Of a DNA stretch of 64,000 nt, positions 44,108 through 51,947 are shown piece by piece. The stretch's first letter is position 1. Every line of letters begins with the position of its first letter. The stretch lies in assembly GCF_014649815.1 (NCBI RefSeq), contig NZ_BMTT01000003.1, positions 310,001 through 374,000 of the forward strand, in the 5' to 3' direction. The DNA is from Streptomyces mutabilis. GTDB lineage: Bacteria > Actinomycetota > Actinomycetes > Streptomycetales > Streptomycetaceae. Below the pieces are notes generated by a model that saw only the letters and a program-made list of their open reading frames with translations, was not told the DNA's origin and did no database searches. The position numbers and the translations under genes were made by a program.

Positions 44108-44321
44108 CGTTCCGCGCCGGGTGAAGGTCCAGCGCCGGGGGCCGCTGCTGGTGGAGGGACCGGTGGAGGTGGAGTTGGAGGACGGGACGACTGTGTCCTC
44201 CGACCGCTTCCGGGTCGCCCTGTGCACGTGCCGGCGCAGCAGGCGCTACCCCTGGTGCGACACCAGCCACCGCGCGAGGTCGTCCGGATCCGGTGACGGG
44301 CCGACGGCGACGAAGCCCTGA
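44088..44321 (+). CDS. CDGSH-type iron-sulfur domain protein
   Basis: A 77-residue protein with the CDGSH-type cluster motif CTCRRSRRYPWCDTSH. The three Cys and one His ligands of a [2Fe-2S] cluster are kept, and Thr replaces the Gly, as in several actinobacterial members. GTG 44088 overlaps the methyltransferase end by 20 bases; GTG 44121 is an alternative. It is the third member of the diiron/methyltransferase/CDGSH gene set and could pass electrons to the diiron oxidase, which is inference. Confidence 0.85.
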   Translation: MPNSSSDVPRRVKVQRRGPLLVEGPVEVELEDGTTVSSDRFRVALCTCRRSRRYPWCDTSHRARSSGSGDGPTATKP

Positions 44322-44484
44322 TTCCTAGCAGGAGCCCGGGTCTCCCGGCCCTCCGGGGAGAACGGCGGACGGCCCCACTCCGCCCGCCGCCCCCGGTGCG
44401 GGACCGCGTCCTCCCGTGCGGTGACGGCTCGCACTCCCCAGTAGCGAACCGCCGGTCACGCCGCACGGGCGGCCGGTCCCGGTC

Positions 44485-44919
44485 CTAGAAGGTGAAGACG
44501 CTGTCGCTGCCCGCGTTCTTCACGCACTCGTTGGCGAAGGTGCGCTCGTAGGAGACGTGCCGGCCCTGCCACACGCCGTCGACGGTGACGACGACGGGGG
44601 CGTACTCGCGGGTGCAGAAGACGCCGGGGTCTCCTCCCAGGGCGTCGAAGTCGCCGCGCGTGCCGCGCAGTTCGGCGCAGGCCGCCTCGGCCGCGGGGTG
44701 GGTTCCGGATGCCTTCGGGGCGCAGGTCAGGGTGACCGCGCGTACCGGTGCGGTGATGGCAGCGCTCTCTCCGTACCCCACGGTCAGCACGAGGACCGAG
44801 GGGGCGTAGAGCGACGCGGGGGCGGTGGCCGGGGAGGCGAGGGATGCCCCGGCGAGGGGCCCGCAGACGGCGGTGGCCGTCAGGCCCAGAGTCGCTGCCC
44901 AGCGCGCGGTGTTCCGCAT
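44485..44919 (-). CDS. Subtilisin inhibitor-like protein (SSI family)
   Basis: A 144-residue secreted inhibitor. Its signal peptide is [20 protein letters not shown] and onward, followed by the SSI fold with four conserved Cys ([26 protein letters not shown]). The reactive-site loop CTREY puts Arg at P1, suggesting inhibition of trypsin-like as well as subtilisin-like proteases. The final SDSVFTF closes the fold. ATG 44919 has GGAAGG nine bases upstream; the upstream in-frame Met (MHTM) has no site. In Streptomyces these proteins are abundant extracellular inhibitors of the cell's own proteases. Confidence 0.95.
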   Translation of the reverse strand: MRNTARWAATLGLTATAVCGPLAGASLASPATAPASLYAPSVLVLTVGYGESAAITAPVRAVTLTCAPKASGTHPAAEAACAELRGTRGDFDALGGDPGVFCTREYAPVVVTVDGVWQGRHVSYERTFANECVKNAGSDSVFTF

Positions 44920-45278
44920 TGTGTGCATCCTTCCGCTCGGGATGAGGGTGTGGCCGGCCCGACCCGGTGGGTGCCGGAACGGCGAGCGCGAGTCTGCCGA
45001 GTCCGGCACCGAAACTCACCTCGACCCCATGGATTTCGGTAACATTGCGTATTGAATCAGTGGCGCGAAGTCACGGAATTCGAACGTTCCAAGTCCGGAA
45101 GGGGCCGGTTCTTGATCGGTTCTTGAGGCATGAACTGGCCGGATGGCGTGATCCGTACGTTCGTCAATAGGCCGGAAACACCCCCGGAACATGCCCGTCA
45201 CCCCTGGCGGCGGGGCCCGACATACTCGTCGGTATGGTGCTGGCGGCGCGAACTCGACGACGAGAGGCGGGACCTGGG
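44920..45278. other. Divergent intergenic region between SSI and 2-hydroxyacid oxidase genes
   Basis: No further gene is supported here. The sequence is AT-richer than average and contains two GGTTCTTGA copies (45107-45115 and 45118-45126) exactly 11 bp apart, one helical turn. A GGAATTCGAACGTTCC element lies just before. These are candidate regulatory sites for the SSI gene or the oxidase gene. Confidence 0.4.
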
Positions 45279-46448
45279 ATGGCGAAGCACTGGGCGGACT
45301 TCCAGTACGAGATCTACCTCAACGGGATGACGGGGACCGTTCCGCGCCTGCCGACGGATCTGACCCGCTTGGAGGAGCTCACCGAGCGGCGCCTGGGCCC
45401 AGGTCCCGTCGGGTACGTCGCCGGCAGCGCGGGGGACGGCAGCACCGCGCGCGCCAACCGGGCGGCTCTCGACCGGCGTCGGATCGTCCCGCGCATGCTG
45501 CGGGACGTGCACCGGCGTGATCTCGCGGTCGAGGTGCTGGGCCGCCCGCTGCCCGCCCCGCTGGCGCTCGCGCCGGTCGGCGTTCTGTCGATCATGCATC
45601 CGGACGCGGAGCCGGCCGCCGCCCGGGCCGCCGCCGCACAGGGCGTGCCCTACATCCTCTCCTCCGCCTCCAGCACGCCCATGGAGCAGGTGGCCGAGGC
45701 GATGGGCGACGGCGAGCGCTGGTTCCAGCTGTACTGGCCCAAGGACCGCGAGGTGGCCCGCAGCTTCCTGGGGCGGGCGAAGGCGGCCGGGTACCGCGCG
45801 CTGTTCGTCACACTGGACACCCCGCTGCTGTCGTGGCGCCCCCGCGATCTCGACCAGGCGTACCTGCCGTTCCTGCACGGGGTGGGCACCGCGAACTACT
45901 TCTCCGACCCTGCGTTCCGGGCGGGCCTCGCGAAGCCGGTCCACGAGGATCCGAACGCGGCGGTGATGCATTTCGTCGGCATGTTCTCCGACCCCGCGAA
46001 GTCCTGGCCGGATCTGACGTTCCTGCGGGAGAACTGGGACGGCCCGATCGTCCTCAAGGGCATCCTGCACCCGGACGACGCCCGGCTGGCCGCCGACGCC
46101 GGGATGGACGGCGTGGTGGTCTCCAACCACGGCGGCCGTCAGGTGGCCGGTTCCGTCGCTGCGGCGGACGCCCTGCCACGGGTGGTGGACGCGGTCGGCG
46201 ACCGGCTCACCGTGCTGTTCGACAGCGGCGTGCGCACCGGCGACGACGTCTTCAAGGCACTGGCGCTCGGTGCCCGGTCGGTACTGCTCGGCCGCCCCTA
46301 CGTCTACGGTCTGGGCCTCGACGGACAGGCCGGCGTGGAGCACGTGATCCGCTGCCTGCTCGCCGAACTCGACCTCACCCTGGCCCTGTCGGGACACGCC
46401 TCGCCGGCCACGCCAAGGTCTGCCGACCTCGTCGAGGGCCCTGTGTGA
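45279..46448 (+). CDS. FMN-dependent alpha-hydroxy acid oxidase (lactate 2-monooxygenase-like)
   Basis: A 389-residue TIM-barrel flavoenzyme. LALAPVGVLSIMHPD near residue 103, WFQLYWPKDR, VTLDTPLLSWR and the active-site His in VVSNHGGRQV near residue 285 are present. The FMN-phosphate region FDSGVRTGDDVFKALALGARSV and LGRPYVYGLGL follows. The long form with a YFSDPAFRAGL insert matches lactate 2-monooxygenases (lactate to acetate, CO2 and water). Start ATG 45279 (MAKHWADFQ) is chosen over 45234 as the family N-terminus begins there. Substrate is inferred only. Confidence 0.9.
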   Translation: MAKHWADFQYEIYLNGMTGTVPRLPTDLTRLEELTERRLGPGPVGYVAGSAGDGSTARANRAALDRRRIVPRMLRDVHRRDLAVEVLGRPLPAPLALAPVGVLSIMHPDAEPAAARAAAAQGVPYILSSASSTPMEQVAEAMGDGERWFQLYWPKDREVARSFLGRAKAAGYRALFVTLDTPLLSWRPRDLDQAYLPFLHGVGTANYFSDPAFRAGLAKPVHEDPNAAVMHFVGMFSDPAKSWPDLTFLRENWDGPIVLKGILHPDDARLAADAGMDGVVVSNHGGRQVAGSVAAADALPRVVDAVGDRLTVLFDSGVRTGDDVFKALALGARSVLLGRPYVYGLGLDGQAGVEHVIRCLLAELDLTLALSGHASPATPRSADLVEGPV

Positions 46449-46706
46449 CCCGTGAGGGTCCCCCGGTCGCCCCGCCCGCTCACGGGGCCGACGCCGCCCC
46501 CGCACATCGGCCCGGCCCCTCGAACGGCGGCCGGGCCGCCCTTGCGGGACACGCCCACCACGCCCCGCGCCCGGCAAGGCCCGGTGCCGTCGTCCACTGA
46601 GTCCCGTGGTGGCTGGTCACCCCCGCGTCGCGGGCAGCCGCGCACCCGGGGCGGCCCGGCGCCCCGGCGGAGTGCCCGCGACGCACCGGGCCTCGTCCGG
46701 TCCCCC

Positions 46707-48308
46707 TCAGTCGCCCGGCAACTCCACGGCCCGCGCGGCCGGGGTGTCGGTGCGGGCGATGGACAGGGAGCCCTCCGCCGGTACCGGGGCGGTCCGCCAG
46801 CGCTGGGCGTCGGAGCCGTCGTGCACCTTGACGACGACGTCGGTGCCGGGGGCGGTGGTGGCGGCGGCGAGGGCGAGCTGCCGCTGCCAGCGTGGCACCA
46901 GCTCGCCCTGCCCGGTGAGGTCGTAGCGCACGTGGTCGCCCCGCTCGGTGCCCTCGTCGGCGCAGGTACCGAGAATGACGACTCCGGCGTCCGCCTGCGA
47001 GTCCAGACACAGCCCCGGGTCGGCGACGCTGCGCAGCAGCCCGTCGTCCTCGTGGGTCCACTGCTGGGTCCACGCCTCGGAGCACTCCGCCAGACGGGCG
47101 CCCGCGCCGGCCCTCGGTTCGCCCCGGACGTCGAGGCAGAGGTCCGCGGCGGCGTTGCGCAGCCGCGTCCGGTCCGCCGCCGTGGGCAGCCCGGCCGCAC
47201 CGGGCGGCTCGGGCCGGCTGGTCGCGGACGCCGTGCCGTCCTCCCCCACGGCGCTGGTGGAGGCGGCCGGATCGGCGCCGCCGTCGTACGACCACACGCT
47301 CACCACGAGCACGATGGCCAGCACTCCCGCCGACGCGGCACCTAACTGTCCGAGCACGGCCCGGCCGGAGCGCGTTCGGCCCGGCGGCCGGCGGACCGGG
47401 ACGGGGATGCGGGTCAGCAGGCCCGGGCGTCCGCCGCGGTGCCGTGCGTTCCCCTTGGCGAGGTCGCTCAGCGTCGCCCGTCCCGGGCGGGAGTCCAGAT
47501 AGCGCCGGGCGCCCCAGCCGAGCACCGCTTCGGCGATCAGCGTGCCCAGCCCGCGCTCGAAGTGACCGAGTTGTTCGGCCGCGTGCCGGCAGTGGCGGCA
47601 GTCGGCCAGATGCTTGCGGACGTCCGGCAGCAGGGCGCCGCCCCGGCGGATCGGTACGTCGAGGAGCCGGCCGTGGAAGCGGCAGTCCTGTGAGGGCGCG
47701 AGTTGCCGGTGGGCCTCCAGGCAACCCTCGCGGAATTTCGCCCGCGCTTGTTCGAGAGTGACCGACGCGCTGTCGGTATCCATGCCGAGTAGACCGGCCG
47801 GGACACTTATGTGTTCGGCTTCGACCTCCGTGTGCCAGAGCAAACAACGGGCCGGTCCGGGAAGTGACGCGAATGCCCGGGCGGCCAGCGTGCGGTTTTC
47901 CGGAGTCATGGACTTCGCCGCCCGCATGCCACGTCCGCCGGCGGGTTTGAGCAACTGCGGGAGAGCGGCGGATATCCCGTCGTCCGCGGACCACTGGCGG
48001 ACCGTGTCCCGCACGGCCACCATCAGCCGCGGCCGCAGTGCCGTGGCCTGCTCGCCCTGGGCAAGCCGGTCCAGGACCCGGTGCCAGGCGGCACCGGTGA
48101 CCATGTCCGTGACCTGGGCCGAGGTGGCGAGGCAGATGGTCGCGTAGTCATGGGCGGGCTGCCAGTGCCGCGCCATGAGGAGTGCGGCGGCCCGGGAGGC
48201 CTCATTCTCCGGACCGTCCCGCAGCCGCGCGGCCAGCAGTTCGTCGGACTCCCCGGGGTCCCCGCCCGAGGGCGGATGGGCGGGTCGAGGGGGGTGGGGG
48301 GTGGGCAC
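46707..48308 (-). CDS. Membrane protein with sigma-like N-terminus, zinc finger and ricin-type lectin domain
   Basis: A 533-residue protein. Residues 1-220 resemble a degenerate ECF sigma factor, with an acidic start and helical segments that include LLMARHWQPAHDYA. HLADCRHCRHAAEQL near residue 233 is a putative HxxxCxxC zinc-finger motif as in anti-sigma proteins. One membrane helix follows (AASAGVLAIVLVVSVWSY, about 330-348), then an extracellular ricin-B-like lectin domain (CLDVRG, WTQQWTHEDDGLLRS, CLDSQ). GTG 48308 has GGAAGGAA upstream. Extracellular sugar sensing coupled to gene control is a reasonable guess but unproven. Confidence 0.75.
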   Translation of the reverse strand: MPTPHPPRPAHPPSGGDPGESDELLAARLRDGPENEASRAAALLMARHWQPAHDYATICLATSAQVTDMVTGAAWHRVLDRLAQGEQATALRPRLMVAVRDTVRQWSADDGISAALPQLLKPAGGRGMRAAKSMTPENRTLAARAFASLPGPARCLLWHTEVEAEHISVPAGLLGMDTDSASVTLEQARAKFREGCLEAHRQLAPSQDCRFHGRLLDVPIRRGGALLPDVRKHLADCRHCRHAAEQLGHFERGLGTLIAEAVLGWGARRYLDSRPGRATLSDLAKGNARHRGGRPGLLTRIPVPVRRPPGRTRSGRAVLGQLGAASAGVLAIVLVVSVWSYDGGADPAASTSAVGEDGTASATSRPEPPGAAGLPTAADRTRLRNAAADLCLDVRGEPRAGAGARLAECSEAWTQQWTHEDDGLLRSVADPGLCLDSQADAGVVILGTCADEGTERGDHVRYDLTGQGELVPRWQRQLALAAATTAPGTDVVVKVHDGSDAQRWRTAPVPAEGSLSIARTDTPAARAVELPGD

Positions 48309-48409
48309 TGAGGTCGTTCCTTCCCACGCGCGTGTGACTCAGAAGTTCCGGTCGCCGAAAAAGATCCCTGATTGGTGTATACCTTTTGGCGCGGTGTGGG
48401 GAGCGTGAA

Positions 48410-48423
48410 TTCGCCGCGGCGAA
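48410..48423. promoter_or_regulatory. Perfect 14-bp palindrome upstream of the ricin-domain gene
   Basis: TTCGCCGCGGCGAA is perfectly palindromic and is followed by AATTC, so the imperfect palindrome is longer. It lies about 100 bp upstream of the ricin-domain gene start. TATACA on the minus strand at 48377-48382 is a possible -10 box of that gene. The palindrome is a likely protein-binding site. Confidence 0.5.
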
Positions 48424-48813
48424 ATTCGACTGGGTAATCAACGCGCGTGCGAGACCCGGCCTTTACCCCCCGCACGGGTGCTTCACTCTGGCACAAACCA
48501 CTGATGGCCAACAAGGCGACCGGACACATCGGCCCGCTTTGCAACAAGGTCAGATTCCACGGCGACTCTTACGGCTCGCGCCCGCTTTCGGAATTCTCCG
48601 TGCGCCACGTGTGGAACCCGCGCACTCACCTGTGCGCCGCGGACGCTCCCCGGCGCACGCCCGGCGTTGTGGATTGGCTGCGGCCCTTCTCGGAAGGCCC
48701 CGCGCGGGACGGCTGCTCTCCTGCGCGGGAGGGCCGCCGCCCCCGTTCCTCCCGCCCTCGGCCGGTGGCCCCGAGAGGGCCGGTTCCGAGGACTGCCGTG
48801 GCCGCCGACGGCT
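48424..48813. other. Intergenic region without a supported gene
   Basis: The stretch between the palindrome and the toxin stop has frames open on both strands but no ribosome site and no Streptomyces-like codon pattern. A short hairpin (GGCCCTTCTCGGAAGGCC) lies near 48680. Nothing else of note is seen. Confidence 0.4.
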
Positions 48814-49191
48814 TCAGATCTGCCAGGAGCGCAACCGGTCCGCCGCCGAGTAGACATCGGCCTTGCCGGACATCAGGTCGCGCGCGAGGTCGACGAGGGC
48901 GCCGTAGGGCGGGTCCATCCCGACATCGCTGGCGTACATGTAGGCGACGGCAGTGGCGCAGGCGAAGCGGGCGTTGGCCGCGGGCAGCGGCTTGAGCACG
49001 GCGAGGGTGTGCAGCAGGGCGGCGGCCCGCCAGGCCGCATCGGAGTCGACACCGAGGCGGGGCGGGTCGACGCGGTGCCGGGCGACGGCGGCGACCAGCG
49101 CGGAGAAGTCGTTGATGACGGGCTGCTCCGGCAGTACTTCCTCGTGGCGCTGGAGCAGCCAGGGCACGTCTATGTGCAGGACCGCTGCCAT
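48814..49191 (-). CDS. Fic/Doc-family toxin-like protein
   Basis: A 125-residue helical protein of the Doc/Fic group. The usual catalytic motif HxFxxxNxxR is degenerate here: KPLPAANARFA, with Lys in place of the catalytic His and Leu in place of Phe. The ending with ATAVAYMYASDVGMDPPYGALVDLARDL is characteristic of actinobacterial Doc-like toxins. ATG 49191 is three bases after the antitoxin stop. Doc phosphorylates EF-Tu and Fic proteins AMPylate targets; because the His is lost the enzyme may be inactive or use another mechanism. Confidence 0.75.
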   Translation of the reverse strand: MAAVLHIDVPWLLQRHEEVLPEQPVINDFSALVAAVARHRVDPPRLGVDSDAAWRAAALLHTLAVLKPLPAANARFACATAVAYMYASDVGMDPPYGALVDLARDLMSGKADVYSAADRLRSWQI

Positions 49192-49194
49192 GGG

Positions 49195-49452
49195 TCAGGC
49201 GGCCCGCCCCTCGCCCGTGACGGGCGGTGGTTCGTCGTCGGGAAAGGCGGCCGCGAACTCGTCGGCGTGGGCCGAGAAGAACCGGCGGAAGGCCTCCGCC
49301 CCCTCCTGCAGCGCCCGGTGCCGGGCTATGTCGGCGGCGGCGGCCTCCCGCACGAGCGCCTTCATCGACGTACCGCGTTCCTTGGCGATCTGCCGCAGGT
49401 CCTCGAGCTCGCGGTCGCTGAACTCCACGTTCAGAGCTGGCATGCCTCCCAC
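49195..49452 (-). CDS. Ribbon-helix-helix antitoxin of the Doc-like toxin
   Basis: An 82- to 85-residue protein. The N-terminal half has VEFSDRELEDLRQIAKERGTSM, an Arc/MetJ-type ribbon-helix-helix with the following helix, and the C-terminal half is acidic and flexible (FPDDEPPPVTGE), as expected for toxin neutralisation. GTG 49452 or ATG 49443 (MPALNVEF) could start it; the ATG has GGGAGG only one base away, so a leaderless or GTG start is possible. It precedes the Doc-like toxin by three bases and probably autorepresses from the palindromes just upstream. Confidence 0.8.
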   Translation of the reverse strand: MGGMPALNVEFSDRELEDLRQIAKERGTSMKALVREAAAADIARHRALQEGAEAFRRFFSAHADEFAAAFPDDEPPPVTGEGRAA

Positions 49453-49516
49453 GGTACCGCGCGGGTACTGACCAGTAAATAACCGCAGGTCAGATCGATG
49501 GTATGGCGGTACCGCG
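49452..49516. promoter_or_regulatory. Palindromic operator region of the toxin-antitoxin pair
   Basis: TACTG-AC-CAGTA (49466-49477) is a perfect palindrome, and CGGTACCG palindromes begin at 49452 and 49507. The TA promoter lies in this AT-rich spot. RHH antitoxins usually bind such short repeats to autoregulate. Confidence 0.55.
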
Positions 49517-49541
49517 GGAGGCGGGCGGGGCGGTGGTGCGG

Positions 49542-51785
49542 TCAGCTCTGGTCCGCCACGAAGGAGGCCATCCGGGCCAGTGCGGCGTTCCAGTTGATGG
49601 TGTGCTCGTTGGTCGACCAGGACTGGATGTCGTCGATGAAGCAGAACTGGGCGACACAGCCCTGGAGTTTGCTCTGCGCGTAGGGGTCCTGGATGTTCGA
49701 GTTCGGTCCGCCGGACAGGGTGCCGTCCGGCGGGGCGGGCAGCGACGGGTCGAGCTGCTTGGCGTACCAGCGGCTGTGCTGGTTGTGCGCGTTGACCTCG
49801 CCGTAGCCGGTGACGTACGACATGTTCAGGGCGTTGCGGCCCAGGATGTAGTCCATGCTCTGGAGCGCGCCGTCACGGTACTTCGAGGCGCCGGTGATGT
49901 CGTAGGCGGTCGCGAGGACGACCGCGTTGTTCAGGATCTGGTGGCTGGAGCCCCAGTCGTACACGTTGTCCTCGGGGGCGTAGGGCATGCCGTACGGGTG
50001 CGCCTTCAGCGTCGCGAGGTACGTGTCGGCGCCCTGGACGACGGAGCGGCGGACCTGGTCGCGGCCGGGGAGCCGATTGGGCACGGTCGCCAGGTCCAGG
50101 CGGGCCGCCGCCGCGGTCCGCGCCCAGTCGAAGCCGAGCGGGCCGAAGATGTCTGCGGTGTGGACCGGGGAGTCCAGCACGTACTCCTCGAAGTCCCGCT
50201 CCCCCGTCGTCAGGTACAGCTCGGCCGCCGCCCAGTAGAACTCGTCGGCGACGCTGTTGTCGGGGTAAGCCCCGCCGCCGATGCCGTCCGTCTCGTCGGC
50301 GAGCACGTGCGGATGGGCCAGGGCCGCCGCCCAGGCCGTGCGGGCCGCGTCGAGCGCCTTCGCGGCGAACCGGCGGTCGTAGGGGCGGTAGAGGCGGGCG
50401 GCCTGCGCGGCCGTCGCCGCCAGGTTCAGGGTCGCCGCGGTGGTCGGCGGGTGCAGTTCGCGCTTCTGGGGGTCGTCGCTCGGCAGCAGCGGCAGTCCGG
50501 TCCACGCCGCGTCGTGGATCTTGTGGTGGGCCATGCCGGCCAGCGGCTGACCGTCCGGCACCTGCATCTTCAGCAGGAAGTCCAGCTCCCAGCGCACCTC
50601 GTCGAGGATGTCCGGCACCTTGTTGCCGCTCTCGGGGATGTCGAGGGTGCCGTCCCCGAGCTTCGACGGTTCACCGGTGCGGGCGTGCAGCGAGCGCTCG
50701 TAGGTGCTGAGCAGCTCCCAGGTGGAGATGCCGCCGTTGACGACGTACTTGCCGTGGTCGCCGGCGTCGTACCAGCCGCCGGAGACGTCGAGGGTGTAGT
50801 CGCAGACGCCGGGCTGGCAGGGCACGTCGGTGTCGCCCTGGTTGGGTGCCACGCCCACGTGTCCGGCGGGCCGGGCGTAACCCGGGCGCAGCTCGTCGCT
50901 GATGGGGGTGCCGCTGCGCTGCGTGTAGTAGTACTTCGCGGAGTCGGTGCGCAGCTTCTCGTAGGCGGCGCTGCCGATGTCGAAGGGGCGGCTGGTCTCC
51001 CCGTCGGCGACCAGCGTGTAGCCCTCGCCGCGCTTCTTGTAGCGGCCGAAGTCGATCGAGTGGACGTTCTGCCCGGAGGAGGCGTCCACGCCGCGCGGCT
51101 TGCTCCAGCCGTGGGCGACGACCCGTCCGCGGTCGTTCTTCAGCTGCCAGGGCAGGCGCGAGGTCGCGTCGGTGACGACGGTGGCGTTCTTGGGGCCGGA
51201 CGGCAGGTAGCCGACCTGGTTGACCCGCACGCGCGGCCCGGTGTCGGGCACGTACGGCTCGGGCGCCACCCCGCCCAGCAGGGACACGTCGTCCACGCAG
51301 AACCGCCAGGCCTCCGGCGTCCCGCCGAGCTGGAAGCCGACCTGGCCCTGGGTGGTGTCGACGGGTGAGGTGAAGGTGTACGAGTAGGTGTTGCCGGAGA
51401 CGCTGAGCTGCGGACTGACCTCGTGGTACGTGTCGTACGGGGACACCGACAGGCCCACGATCGCCCGGACCACGTGGTCGGCGGGCGTGCCGGTCGCCGT
51501 GAAGGAGAACTTGTACGACTCCCCCGCGACCAGGGTGATGTCGTTCTGGCCGACGGCCGCGTCCCAGCGGTTGGCGGTGCCGCCCGGGGCGTCGGCGCAC
51601 AGCCGGCCGTCGGTCACGGCCGCGGTGACGTTGCTGCTGGCCCACCAGGACTCGGTGCCGTTGTCGAAGGTGCCGTTCTTGACCTGCTCGGTCTCCTCCG
51701 CGCCGGCCGGCGCGGCGGGCAGCGCGGTGACGGCCGCCGCCAGCAGGGCGGTCAGGGAGACGAGCGCGGTTCTGCGTCTTTTCAC
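49542..51785 (-). CDS. Secreted glycoside hydrolase family 9 endoglucanase
   Basis: A 747-residue cellulase. The signal peptide (to about residue 29) is followed by a carbohydrate-binding module of the CBM4/9 type (about 33-170), an Ig-like CelD_N domain ([14 protein letters not shown]) and the GH9 catalytic barrel from about 270. Catalytic Asp residues lie in [13 protein letters not shown] near residue 341, the late HNQHSRWY motif near 680 is also typical, and the acid Glu is in [12 protein letters not shown] at the C-terminus. GTG 51785 has GAGGAG upstream. A perfect CebR operator lies 58 bp further upstream, so it is part of the cellulose/cellobiose regulon. Confidence 0.95.
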   Translation of the reverse strand: MKRRRTALVSLTALLAAAVTALPAAPAGAEETEQVKNGTFDNGTESWWASSNVTAAVTDGRLCADAPGGTANRWDAAVGQNDITLVAGESYKFSFTATGTPADHVVRAIVGLSVSPYDTYHEVSPQLSVSGNTYSYTFTSPVDTTQGQVGFQLGGTPEAWRFCVDDVSLLGGVAPEPYVPDTGPRVRVNQVGYLPSGPKNATVVTDATSRLPWQLKNDRGRVVAHGWSKPRGVDASSGQNVHSIDFGRYKKRGEGYTLVADGETSRPFDIGSAAYEKLRTDSAKYYYTQRSGTPISDELRPGYARPAGHVGVAPNQGDTDVPCQPGVCDYTLDVSGGWYDAGDHGKYVVNGGISTWELLSTYERSLHARTGEPSKLGDGTLDIPESGNKVPDILDEVRWELDFLLKMQVPDGQPLAGMAHHKIHDAAWTGLPLLPSDDPQKRELHPPTTAATLNLAATAAQAARLYRPYDRRFAAKALDAARTAWAAALAHPHVLADETDGIGGGAYPDNSVADEFYWAAAELYLTTGERDFEEYVLDSPVHTADIFGPLGFDWARTAAAARLDLATVPNRLPGRDQVRRSVVQGADTYLATLKAHPYGMPYAPEDNVYDWGSSHQILNNAVVLATAYDITGASKYRDGALQSMDYILGRNALNMSYVTGYGEVNAHNQHSRWYAKQLDPSLPAPPDGTLSGGPNSNIQDPYAQSKLQGCVAQFCFIDDIQSWSTNEHTINWNAALARMASFVADQS

Positions 51786-51843
51786 GTCTGGGCTCCTCGG
51801 GGGAGGTACGAGTGGTGCTCACGTCGAGGGAGCGTGCACCGAA

Positions 51844-51857
51844 TGGGAGCGCTCCCA
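51844..51857. promoter_or_regulatory. CebR operator (cellulose regulon)
   Basis: TGGGAGCGCTCCCA is the exact consensus palindrome bound by CebR, the LacI-family repressor of cellulose and cello-oligosaccharide use in Streptomyces. It lies between the GH2 gene and the GH9 gene, about 58 bp before the GH9 start, where it would block transcription until cellobiose is present. Confidence 0.9.
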
Positions 51858-51947
51858 ACGCCCGGTCGCAGACATGCTTGTGGCAGACATGACACCCCGT
51901 CAACGGTCCGGACGGGACTGGTTCCCGTCCGGACCCCGCACGACGGC

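Noticed and set aside
45066-45150. AdpA-type binding sites near the SSI gene
   Set aside because: TGGCCGGATG and TGGCGCGAAG come close to the degenerate AdpA consensus but each breaks it at the last position; too weak to annotate.
48447-48995. Plus-strand frame upstream of the toxin gene
   Set aside because: No ribosome site, codon use unlike its neighbours, and its 3' part is antisense to the toxin gene.
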